Part shown: positions 1-9,821 of the stretch, piece after piece | How the letters are laid out: each line of letters opens with the position of its first letter | Numbering within the stretch: position 1 is the stretch's first letter | Assembly (NCBI GenBank): GCA_009746045.1 | Contig: RPFO01001272.1 | Span: forward strand, 1-24,684 | Direction: 5' to 3' | Length of the DNA: 24,684 bases | From: Mesostigma viride | Lineage: Eukaryota; Streptophyta; Mesostigmatophyceae; Mesostigmatales; Mesostigmataceae | Position numbers and translations under genes: made by a program | Notes under the pieces: generated by a model | What the model was told of the DNA's origin: nothing | The model's database searches: none | The model's input: the letters and a program-made list of their open reading frames with translations, nothing else

Positions 1-870
1 TTGGTCGCACATCACAGTTGTTTTCACGGCAGGGACCATACAAAGAAGGGGTGCAGTGCACGTGACAACGACCACATAAAGACCTCCCGAGCCCTTAGTT
101 CGCACATCACAGTGTTCAAGGCAGGGACCGGTACAAGAAGAAGTGGTGCAGTGCACGTGACAACGACCAACATAAAGACCTCCCGAGCCTTGGTCCGCAC
201 TCACAGTTGTTTCACGGCAGGGACCGTACAAGAAGAAGGGGGTGCAGTGCACGTGACAACAACCAACATCAAGACCTCCCGAGCCCTTAGTCCGCACATC
301 GCAGTTGTTTCAAGGCAGGGACCCGTACAAGAAGAAGGTGGTGCAGCACACGTGACAACGACCAACATAAAGACATCGCGAGCCCTTAGTCGCACATCAC
401 AGTTGTTTCACGGCAGGGACCATACAAGAAAAGGTGGTGCAGTGCACGTGACAACGACCAACATAAAGACGTCCCGAGCCCTTAGTCCACACATCACAGT
501 TGTTTCACGGCAGGGACCAAACAAGAAGAAGGTGGTGCAGTGCAGGTGACAACAACCAACATAAAGACCTCACGAGCCCTTAGTGGCACATCACAGTTGT
601 TTTCACGGCAGGGACAGTACAAGAAGAAGGTGGTGCAGTGCATGTGCCCACGACCAACATAAAGACCTCCGAGCCCTTAGTCGCGCATCGCAGTTGTTTT
701 AAGGCAGGGACCGCACAAGAAGAAGGTGGTGCAGTGTACGTGACAACAACCAACATAAAGACCTCCGAGCCCTTAGTCGCACATCACAGTTGTTTCACGG
801 CAGGGACAGTACAAGAAGACGGGGTGCAGTGCACGTGACAACGACCAACATAAAGACCTCCCGAGCCCTT
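1..870 (+). repeat. Satellite array, left indel-rich segment
   Basis: About nine monomers that match 2706-3575 almost unit for unit, including the private deletion CGACCACATAAAG (around 68-80 and 2775). They carry scattered single-base insertions and deletions absent from that clean copy: an extra T in GTTTTCAC near 20-27 and 600, an extra T in AGTTCGC near 98, CCGGTAC near 129, CCCGTAC near 324, lost bases near 115 and 189, and a lost G near 869. Insertions and deletions look roughly balanced. The differences resemble sequencing or consensus error more than satellite variation. The long open frame at 1-549 exists only because these indels shift phase. Confidence 0.8.
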
Positions 871-2165
871 GTCGCACATCACAGTTGTTTCACGGCAGGG
901 ACCGTACAAGAGGAAGGTGGTGCAGTGCACGTGACAACAACCAACATAAAGACCTCCCGAGCCCTTGGTCGCACATCACAGTTGTTTCACGGCAGGGACC
1001 GTACAAGAAGAAGGGGGTGCAGTGCACGTGACAACAACCAACATCAAGACCTCCCGAGCCCTTAGTCGCACATCGCAGTTGTTTCAAGGCAGGGACCGTA
1101 CAAGAAGAAGGTGGTGCAGCACACGTGACAACGACCAACATAAAGACATCGCGAGCCCTTAGTCGCACATCACAGTTGTTTCACGGCAGGGACCGTACAA
1201 GAGGAAGGTGGTGCAGTGCACGTGACCACGACCAACATAAAGACCTCCCGAGCCCTTAGTCGCACATCGCAGTTGTTTCACGGCAGGGACAGTACAAGAA
1301 GAAGGGGGTGCAGTGCACGTGACAACAACCAACATAAAGACCTCACTAGCCCTTAGTCACACATCACAGTTGTTTCAAGGCAGGGACAGTACAAGGGGAA
1401 GGTAGTGCAGTGCATATGGCAACGACCAACATAAAGACCTCCCGAGCCCTTAGTCGCACATCACAGTTGTTTCACTGCAGGGACCGTACAAGAAGAAGGT
1501 GGTGCAGTGCACGTGACATCAAACAACATCAAGACCTCCCGAGCCCTTAGTCGCACATCGCAGTTGTTTCACGGCAGGGACAGTACAAGAAGAAGGGGTG
1601 CAGTGCACGTGACAACAACCAACATAAAGACCTCACTAGCCCTTAGTCACACATCACAGTTGTTTCAGGCAGGGACAGTACAAGGGGAAGGTAGTGCAGT
1701 GCATATGGCAACGACCAACAACAAGACCTCCCGAGCCCTTAGTCGCACATCACAGTTGTTTCACTGCAGGGACCGTACAAGAAGAAGGTGGTGCAGTGCA
1801 CGTGACATCAAACAACATCAAGACCTCCCGAGCCCTTGGTCGCACATCACAGTTGTTTCACGGCAGGGACCGTACAAGAGGAAGGTGGTGCAGTGCAAGT
1901 GACAACGACCAACATAAAGACCTCCCGAGCCCTTAGTCGCACATCGCAGTTGTTTCACGGCAGGGACAGTACAAGAAGAAGGGGGTGCAGTGCACGTGAC
2001 AACAACCAACATAAAGACCTCACTAGCCCTTAGTCACACATCACAGTTGTTTCAAGGCAGGGACAGTACAAGGGGAAGGTAGTGCAGTGCATATGGCAAC
2101 GACCAACAACAAGACCTCCCGAGCCCTTAGTCGCACATCACAGTTGTTTCACTGCAGGGACCGTA
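1..2165 (+). repeat. 28-mer higher-order repeat, copy 1
   Basis: This stretch aligns to 2706-4873 at an offset of 2705-2709 bases, about 28 monomers. Shared landmarks in order include the CGACCACATAAAG unit, CACACGTG units, CAGGTG and CATGTGCC units, the GTTTTAAGGCAGGG unit, and CATATGG units at about 1413, 1700 and 2089 (matching 4120, 4409 and 4798). The offset drifts by one base where G-run or A-run lengths differ (for example near 1586, 1665 and 1981). The match ends near 2167, where AAGAGG replaces AAGAAG. The window starts inside this copy, so its true left end is unknown. Confidence 0.88.
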
Positions 2166-2705
2166 CAAGAGGAAGGTGGTGCAGTGCACGTGACAACGAC
2201 CAACATAAAGACCTCCCGAGCCCTTAGTCGCAGATCACAGTTGTTTCACGGCAGGGACCGTACAAGAAGAAGGGGGTGCAGTGCACGTGACAACGACCAA
2301 CATAAAGACGTCCCGAGCCCTTCGTCGCACATCACAGTTGTTTCACGGCAGGGACCGTACAAGAAGGTGGTGCAGTGCACGTGACAACGACCAACATAGA
2401 GACCTCGAGAGCCCTTCGTCGCACATCACAGTTGTTTCACGGCAGGGACCGTACAAGAAGAAGGTGGTGCATGCACGTGGCAACGACCAACATAAAGACC
2501 TCACGAGCCCTTAGTCGCACATCGCAGTTGTTTCTAGGCAGGGACAGTACAAGGAGAAGGTGGTGCAGTGCACGTGACAACGACCAACATAAAGACCTCC
2601 CGAGCCCTTGGTCGCACATCACAGTTGTTTCACGGCAGGGACCGTACAAGAAGAAGGGGGTGCAGTGCACGTGACAACGACCAACATAGAGACCTCCCGA
2701 GCCCT
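2166..2705 (+). repeat. Short linker block of 5-6 variant monomers
   Basis: Between the two 2.7-kb copies lie five to six monomers with their own variant string: a CAGATCACAG unit near 2230, two CTTCGTCGC units near 2321 and 2416, a 94-bp unit that lost one AAG (repeat starts near 2276 and 2370), and a unit with GCATGCACGTGG near 2469 in place of the usual GCAGTGCACGTGAC. No exact long partner was found elsewhere, although its individual variants recur. No gene or regulatory feature is seen. Confidence 0.7.
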
Positions 2706-3537
2706 TGGTCGCACATCACAGTTGTTTCACGGCAGGGACCATACAAGAAGAAGGGGTGCAGTGCACGTGACAACGACCACATAAAGACCTCCCGAGCCCT
2801 TAGTCGCACATCACAGTTGTTTCAAGGCAGGGACCGTACAAGAAGAAGGTGGTGCAGTGCACGTGACAACGACCAACATAAAGACCTCCCGAGCCCTTGG
2901 TCGCACATCACAGTTGTTTCACGGCAGGGACCGTACAAGAAGAAGGGGGTGCAGTGCACGTGACAACAACCAACATCAAGACCTCCCGAGCCCTTAGTCG
3001 CACATCGCAGTTGTTTCAAGGCAGGGACCGTACAAGAAGAAGGTGGTGCAGCACACGTGACAACGACCAACATAAAGACATCGCGAGCCCTTAGTCGCAC
3101 ATCACAGTTGTTTCACGGCAGGGACCATACAAGAAGAAGGTGGTGCAGTGCACGTGACAACGACCAACATAAAGACGTCCCGAGCCCTTAGTCACACATC
3201 ACAGTTGTTTCACGGCAGGGACCAAACAAGAAGAAGGTGGTGCAGTGCAGGTGACAACAACCAACATAAAGACCTCACGAGCCCTTAGTGGCACATCACA
3301 GTTGTTTCACGGCAGGGACAGTACAAGAAGAAGGTGGTGCAGTGCATGTGCCACGACCAACATAAAGACCTCCCGAGCCCTTAGTCGCGCATCGCAGTTG
3401 TTTTAAGGCAGGGACCGCACAAGAAGAAGGTGGTGCAGTGTACGTGACAACAACCAACATAAAGACCTCCCGAGCCCTTAGTCGCACATCACAGTTGTTT
3501 CACGGCAGGGACAGTACAAGAAGACGGGGGTGCAGTG

Positions 3538-3543
3538 CACGTG
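3538..3543. other. CACGTG palindrome (E-box/G-box-like) in the monomer
   Basis: Representative of a hexamer found in most monomers, overlapping a second palindrome GTGCAC by three bases. Variant units usually keep the CANNTG form: CAGGTG near 3249, CATGTG near 3345, CATATG at 4120 and CAAGTG near 4605. CANNTG is the general binding form for basic helix-loop-helix proteins. Nothing in the sequence shows that it is used here, and a satellite can carry it by descent alone. Confidence 0.4.
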
Positions 3544-3598
3544 ACAACGACCAACATAAAGACCTCCCGAGCCCTTGGTCGCACATCACAGTTGTTTC

Positions 3599-3612
3599 AC
3601 GGCAGGGACCGT
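3599..3612. other. Short inverted repeat ACGG-N6-CCGT
   Basis: A 4-bp perfect inverted repeat around a six-base loop, present in monomers that have both CACGG and ACCGT. Units with CAAGG or ACAGT lose one arm, so the structure is not kept across the array. It is too short to be a convincing stem and is recorded only as a recurring local symmetry. Confidence 0.3.
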
Positions 3613-4797
3613 ACAAGAGGAAGGTGGTGCAGTGCACGTGACAACAACCAACATAAAGACCTCCCGAGCCCTTGGTCGCACATCACAGTTGTTTCACGGC
3701 AGGGACCGTACAAGAAGAAGGGGGTGCAGTGCACGTGACAACAACCAACATCAAGACCTCCCGAGCCCTTAGTCGCACATCGCAGTTGTTTCAAGGCAGG
3801 GACCGTACAAGAAGAAGGTGGTGCAGCACACGTGACAACGACCAACATAAAGACATCGCGAGCCCTTAGTCGCACATCACAGTTGTTTCACGGCAGGGAC
3901 CGTACAAGAGGAAGGTGGTGCAGTGCACGTGACCACGACCAACATAAAGACCTCCCGAGCCCTTAGTCGCACATCGCAGTTGTTTCACGGCAGGGACAGT
4001 ACAAGAAGAAGGGGGTGCAGTGCACGTGACAACAACCAACATAAAGACCTCACTAGCCCTTAGTCACACATCACAGTTGTTTCAAGGCAGGGACAGTACA
4101 AGGGGAAGGTAGTGCAGTGCATATGGCAACGACCAACATAAAGACCTCCCGAGCCCTTAGTCGCACATCACAGTTGTTTCACTGCAGGGACCGTACAAGA
4201 AGAAGGTGGTGCAGTGCACGTGACATCAAACAACATCAAGACCTCCCGAGCCCTTAGTCGCACATCGCAGTTGTTTCACGGCAGGGACAGTACAAGAAGA
4301 AGGGGGTGCAGTGCACGTGACAACAACCAACATAAAGACCTCACTAGCCCTTAGTCACACATCACAGTTGTTTCAAGGCAGGGACAGTACAAGGGGAAGG
4401 TAGTGCAGTGCATATGGCAACGACCAACAACAAGACCTCCCGAGCCCTTAGTCGCACATCACAGTTGTTTCACTGCAGGGACCGTACAAGAAGAAGGTGG
4501 TGCAGTGCACGTGACATCAAACAACATCAAGACCTCCCGAGCCCTTGGTCGCACATCACAGTTGTTTCACGGCAGGGACCGTACAAGAGGAAGGTGGTGC
4601 AGTGCAAGTGACAACGACCAACATAAAGACCTCCCGAGCCCTTAGTCGCACATCGCAGTTGTTTCACGGCAGGGACAGTACAAGAAGAAGGGGTGCAGTG
4701 CACGTGACAACAACCAACATAAAGACCTCACTAGCCCTTAGTCACACATCACAGTTGTTTCAAGGCAGGGACAGTACAAGGGGAAGGTAGTGCAGTG

Positions 4798-6190
4798 CAT
4801 ATGGCAACGACCAACAACAAGACCTCCCGAGCCCTTAGTCGCACATCACAGTTGTTTCACTGCAGGGACCGTACAAGAAGAAGGTGGTGCAGTGCACGTG
4901 ACATCAAACAACATCAAGACCTCCCGAGCCCTTAGTCGCACATCGCAGTTGTTTCACGGCGGGGACCGTACAAGAAGAAGGTGGTGCAGTGCACGTGACA
5001 ACGACCAACACAAAGACCTCCCGAGCCCTTAGTCCATATCACAGTTGTTTCACGGCAGGGACCGTACAAGAAGAAGGTGGTGCAGTGCACGTGACAAGGA
5101 CCAACATAAAGACCTCCCGAGCCCTTCGTCGCACATCACAGTTGTTTCAAGGCAGGGAAAGAACAAGAAGGTGGTGCAGTGCACGTGACCACGACCAACA
5201 TAAAGACCTCCCGAGCCCTTAGTCGCAGATCACAGTTGTTTCACGGCAGGGACCGTACAAGAAGAAGGGGGTGCAGTGCAAGTGACAACAACCAACATAA
5301 AGACCTCCCGAGCCCTTAGTCGCACATCGCAGTTGTTTCAAGGCAGGGACAGTACAAGAGGAAGGTGGTGCAGTGCACGTGACAACGACCAACATAAAGA
5401 CCTCACGAGCCCTTAGTCGCAGATCACAGTTGTTTCACGGCAGGGACCGTACAAGAAGAAGGTGGTGCAGCGCACGTGACAACAACCAACATAAAGACCT
5501 CCCGAGCCCTTGGTCGCACATCACAGTTGTTTTCTGGCAGGGACCGTACAAGAAGAAGGGGGTGCAGCACACGTGACAACGACCAACATAAAGACGTCCC
5601 GAGCCCTAAGTCGCACATCACAGTTGTTTCAAGGCAGTGACAGTACAAGAAGAAGGTGATGCAGTGCACGTGACAAGGACCAACATAAAGACCTCCCGTG
5701 CCCTTAGTCGCACATCACAGTTGTTTCAAGGCAGTGACAGTACAAGAAGAAGGGGGTGCAGCACACGTGACAACGACCAACATAAAGACCTCCCGAGCCC
5801 TTAGTCGCACATCACAGTTGTTTCACGGCAGGGACCGTACAAGAAGAAGGTGGTGCAGTGCAGGTGACAAGGACCAACATAAAGACCTCCCGTGCCCTTA
5901 GTCGCACATCACAGTTGTTTCAAGGCAGTGACAGTACAAGAAGAAGGTGATGCAGTGCACGTGACAACGACCAACATAAAGACCTCCCGAGCCCTTGGTC
6001 GCACATCACAGTTGTTTCACGGCAGGGACAGTACCAGAAGAAGGGGTGCAGTGCACGTGACAACAACCAACATAAAGACCTCACTAGCCCTTAGTCGCAC
6101 ATCACAGTTGTTTCACGGCGGGGACCGTACAAAAAGAAGGGGTGCAGCGCACGTGACAACGACCAACATAAAGACGTCCCGAGCCCTTAG
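4798..6190 (+). repeat. Variant-rich satellite block, clean reference copy
   Basis: About 14 monomers with a distinctive ordered set of variants: CATATGG at 4798, CGGCGGGGAC near 4957, CCATATCAC at 5034, AAAGAACAAG near 5158, CAGATCAC near 5226, GCAGCGCACG near 5466, TTCTGGC at 5532, CCCTAAGTCGC near 5604, GCAGTGACAG with GTGATGCAG near 5635-5660, CCCGTGCCC near 5696, and GTACCAG at 6031. The GCAGTGACAG/CCCGTGCCC units repeat at a 194-base step (5698 and 5892). The same order recurs three times in the right part, starting near 14380, 16640 and 22462. That makes this block the best ruler for measuring base loss there. Confidence 0.85.
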
Positions 6191-6199
6191 TCACACATC

Positions 6200-7290
6200 A
6201 CAGTTGTTTCACGGCAGGGACCAAACAAGAAGAAGGTGGTGCAGTGCAGGTGACAACAACCAACATAAAGACCTCACGAGCCCTTGGTCACACATCGCAG
6301 TTGTTTCACGGCAGGGACCGTACAAGAAGAAGGTGGTGCAGCACACGTGACAACGACCAACATAAAGACATCGCGAGCCCTTAGTCGCACATCACAGTTG
6401 TTTCACGGCAGGGACCATACAAGAAGAAGGTGGTGCAGTGCACGTGACAACGACCAACATAAAGACGTCCCGAGCCCTTAGTCACACATCACAGTTGTTT
6501 CACGGCAGGGACCGTACAAGAAGAAGGTGGTGCAGTGCAGGTGACAACAACCAACATAAAGACCTCACGAGCCCTTAGTGGCACATCACAGTTGTTTCAC
6601 GGCAGGGACAGTACAAGAAGAAGGTGGTGCAGTGCATGTGCCCACGACCAACATAAAGACCTCCCGAGCCCTTAGTCGCGCATCGCAGTTGTTTTAAGGC
6701 AGGGACCGTACAAGAAGAAGGTGGTGCAGTGTACGTGACAACAACCAATATAAAGACCTCCCGAGCCCTTAGTCGCACATCACAGTTGTTTCACTGCAGG
6801 GACAGTACAAGAAGACGGGGGTGCAGTGCACGTGACAACGACCAACATAAAGACCTCCCGAGCCCTTGGTCGCACATCACAGTTGTTTCACGGCAGGGAC
6901 AGTACAAGAAGAAGGGGGTGCAGTGCACGTGACAACGACCAACATAAAGACCTCCCGAGCCCTTGGTCGCACATCACAGTTGTTTCACGGCAGGGACCGT
7001 ACAAGAGGAAGGTGGTGCAGTGCACGTGACCACGACCAACATAAAGACCTCCCGAGCCCTTAGTCGCAGATCACAGTTGTTTTACGGCAGGGACCGTACA
7101 AGAAGAAGGGGGTGCAGTGCACGTGACAACAACCAACATAAAGACCTCCCGAGCCCTTGGTCGCACATCACAGTTGTTTCACGGCAGGGACCGTACAAGA
7201 GGAAGGTGGTGCAGTGCACGTGACCACGACCAACATAAAGACCTCCCGAGCCCTTAGTCGCACATCGCAGTTGTTTCACGGCAGGGACAG
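6200..7290 (+). repeat. 16-mer higher-order repeat, copy 1
   Basis: This stretch aligns to 7751-8841 at a constant offset of 1551 bases (16 monomers less one base). Shared landmarks include the CCAAAC unit (6221 and 7772), the unusual GGTCACACATCGC unit near 6295, CATGTGCC units, the GTTTTAAGG unit, a CTGCAG unit without CATATG near 6794, and the GTTTTACGG unit near 7078. The near-constant offset over about 1.1 kb indicates a recent duplication or conversion event. Confidence 0.88.
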
Positions 7291-7750
7291 TACAAGAAGA
7301 AGGGGGTGCAGTGCACGTGACAACAACCAACATAAAGACCTCACTAGCCCTTAGTCACACATCACAGTTGTTTCAAGGCAGGGACAGTACAAGGGGAAGG
7401 TAGTGCAGTGCATATGGCAACGACCAACAACAAGACCTCCCGAGCCCTTAGTCGCACATCACAGTTGTTTCACTGCAGGGACCGTACAAGAAGAAGGTGG
7501 TGCAGTGCACGTGACATCAAACAACATCAAGACCTCCCGAGCCCTTAGTCGCACATCGCAGTTGTTTCACGGCGGGGACCGTACAAGAAGAAGGTGGTGC
7601 AGTGCATGTGACAACGACCAACACAAAGACCTCCCGAGCCCTTAGTCCATATCACAGTTGTTTCACGGCAGGGACCGTACAAGAAGAAGGTGGTGCAGTG
7701 CACGTGACAACAACCAACATAAAGACCTCCCGAGCCCTTCGTCGCACATC
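7291..7750 (+). repeat. Satellite spacer between 16-mer copies
   Basis: About five monomers that complete the 1551-base period. They contain a CACTAGCCC unit, a CATATGG/CTGCAG unit at 7410, a CGGCGGGG unit near 7570, a CCATATCAC unit near 7647 and a CTTCGTCGC unit near 7738. The part 7388-7720 recurs at 8842-9174 at an offset of 1454, exactly one monomer less than 1551. It also parallels 4775-5115 at an offset of about 2613. Confidence 0.8.
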
Positions 7751-8841
7751 ACAGTTGTTTCACGGCAGGGACCAAACAAGAAGAAGGTGGTGCAGTGCAG
7801 GTGACAACAACCAACATAAAGACCTCACGAGCCCTTGGTCACACATCGCAGTTGTTTCACGGGAGGGACCGTACAAGAAGAAGGTGGTGCAGCACACGTG
7901 ACAACGACCAACATAAAGACATCGCGAGCCCTTAGTCGCACATCACAGTTGTTTCACGGCAGGGACCATACAAGAAGAAGGTGGTGCAGTGCACGTGACA
8001 ACGACCAACATAAAGACGTCCCGAGCCCTTAGTCACACATCACAGTTGTTTCACGGCAGGGACCAAACAAGAAGAAGGTGGTGCAGTGCAGGTGACAACA
8101 ACCAACATAAAGACCTCACGAGCCCTTAGTGGCACATCACAGTTGTTTCACGGCAGGGACAGTACAAGAAGAAGGTGGTGCAGTGCATGTGCCCACGACC
8201 AACATAAAGACCTCCCGAGCCCTTAGTCGCGCATCGCAGTTGTTTTAAGGCAGGGACCGCACAAGAAGAAGGTGGTGCAGTGTACGTGACAACAACCAAC
8301 ATAAAGACCTCCCGAGCCCTTAGTCGCACATCACAGTTGTTTCACTGCAGGGACAGTACAAGAAGACGGGGGTGCAGTGCACGTGACAACGACCAACATA
8401 AAGACCTCCCGAGCCCTTGGTCGCACATCACAGTTGTTTCACGGCAGGGACAGTACAAGAAGAAGGGGGTGCAGTGCACGTGACAACGACCAACATAAAG
8501 ACCTCCCGAGCCCTTGGTCGCACATCACAGTTGTTTCACGGCAGGGACCGTACAAGAGGAAGGTGGTGCAGTGCACGTGACCACGACCAACATAAAGACC
8601 TCCCGAGCCCTTAGTCGCAGATCACAGTTGTTTTACGGCAGGGACCGTACAAGAAGAAGGGGGTGCAGTGCACGTGACAACAACCAACATAAAGACCTCC
8701 CGAGCCCTTGGTCGCACATCACAGTTGTTTCACGGCAGGGACCGTACAAGAGGAAGGTGGTGCAGTGCACGTGACCACGACCAACATAAAGACCTCCCGA
8801 GCCCTTAGTCGCACATCGCAGTTGTTTCACGGCAGGGACCG
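7751..8841 (+). repeat. 16-mer higher-order repeat, copy 2
   Basis: Second copy of 6200-7290. Differences are very few; for example, CACGGGAGGGACC near 7858 replaces CACGGCAGGGACC. The copy stops inside a monomer near 8841. There the tail of one unit type is joined to the tail of another, and the alignment to the first copy resumes one monomer further on. Confidence 0.88.
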
Positions 8842-8949
8842 TACAAGGGGAAGGTAGTGCAGTGCATAGGGCAACGACCAACAACAAGACCTCCCGAGCC
8901 CTTAGTCGCACATCACAGTTGTTTCACTGCAGGGACCGTACAAGAAGAA

Positions 8950-9821
8950 GGTGGTGCAGTGCACGTGACATCAAACAACATCAAGACCTCCCGAGCCCTT
9001 AGTCGCACATCGCAGTTGTTTCACGGCGGGGACCGTACAAGAAGAAGGTGGTGCAGTGCACGTGACAACGACCAACACAAAGACCTCCCGAGCCCTTAGT
9101 CCATATCACAGTTGTTTCACGGCAGGGACCGTACAAGAAGAAGGTGGTGCAGTGCACGTGACAACAACCAACATAAACACCTCACTAGCCCTTAGTCACA
9201 CATCACAGTTGTTTCAAGGCAGGGACAGTACAAGGGGAAGGTAGTGCAGTGCATATGGCAACGACCAACAACAAGACCTCCCGAGCCCTTAGTCGCACAT
9301 CACAGTTGTTTCACTGCAGGGACCGTACAAGAAGAAGATGGTGCAGTGCACGTGACATCAAACAACATAAAGACCTCTCGAGCCCTTAGTCGCACATCAC
9401 AGTTGTTTCAAGGCAGGGACAGTACAAGGGGAAGGTAGTGCAGTGCATATGGCAACGACCAACAACAAGACCTCCCGAGCCCTTAGTCGCACATCACAGT
9501 TGTTTCACTGCAGGGACCGTACAAGAAGAAGATGGTGCAGTGCACGTGACATCAAACAACATAAAGACGTCCCGAGCCCTTAGTCACACATCACAGTTGT
9601 TTCACGGCAGGGACCAAACAAGAAGAAGGTGGTGCAGTGCAGGTGACAACAACCAACATAAAGACCTCACGAGCCCTTAGTGGCACATCACAGTTGTTTC
9701 ACGGCAGGGACAGTACAAGAAGAAGGTGGTGCAGTGCATGTGCCCACGACCAACATAAAGACCTCCCGAGCCCTTAGTCGCGCATCGCAGTTGTTTTAAG
9801 GCAGGGACCGCACAAGAAGAA
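8950..9821 (+). repeat. 9-mer direct tandem duplication, copy 1
   Basis: Nine monomers repeated immediately downstream at an offset of 871-872 bases (8967 to 9839, 9056 to 9928, 9244 to 10115, 9677 to 10548). The unit runs from a CATCAAACAACATC monomer through CGGCGGGG, CCATATCAC and AAACACCTCAC units, two CATATGG units 194 bases apart (about 9251 and 9445), then CCAAAC, CAGGTG and CATGTGCC units, and a GTTTTAAGG/CCGCAC unit. Boundaries are uncertain by tens of bases because all monomers are similar. Confidence 0.9.

Larger units (their letters stand above)
3530..3626 (+). repeat. Reference 97-bp monomer
   Basis: This is a clean example of the unit, taken to start at GTGCAGTGCACGTGAC. Landmarks by unit position are: overlapping palindromes GTGCAC and CACGTG at 6-14; CATAAAG near 26-32; CTCCCGAGCCC at 35-45; TTAGTCGC or TTGGTCGC at 46-53; CACATCACAG at 53-62; GTTGTTT at 62-68; ACGGCAGGGACCGT at 70-83; and a purine-rich AAG-type tail at 86-97. 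The start phase is arbitrary because the array is circularly permutable. Stop codons on the + strand fall in two of three phases (TGA at 13, TAA at 28, TAG at 47), and the third phase is open. This explains the recurring short open frames across the window. Confidence 0.95.
2706..4873 (+). repeat. 28-mer higher-order repeat, copy 2
   Basis: Clean copy of the block at 1-2165. Inside it, 2822-3100 recurs at 3597-3875 (offset 775, eight monomers less one base). The same trimer-like segment, with a CAACATCAAG unit followed by a CACACGTG unit, is also at 890-1168 and 11831-12109. Near 4403 and 4790 the CATATGG unit recurs at a 387-base step (four monomers), as at 1694 and 2082 in copy 1. Most units are exactly 97 bp, which makes this the better reference for the noisy left edge. 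Confidence 0.88.

Noticed and set aside
1-549. 182-codon open frame on the + strand with a repeated peptide pattern
   Set aside because: It exists only in the indel-rich left edge; the clean counterpart at 2706-3250 breaks the frame. The peptide is the 97-bp repeat read in shifting phases, with no start context and no domain.
890-1168. Recurring 60-119 codon frames on both strands, including minus-strand Cys- and Leu-rich peptides
   Set aside because: A period of 97 equals 1 modulo 3, so frames rotate through three phases per three units and one phase has no stop. Frames of about 65-92 codons follow automatically, and identical ones recur wherever the same monomer order recurs.
2281-2430. 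CENP-B box-like site at the TTCG of CTTCGTCGC units
   Set aside because: The required downstream CGGG part of the CENP-B box is absent at the correct spacing on either strand, and only a few monomers have TTCG.
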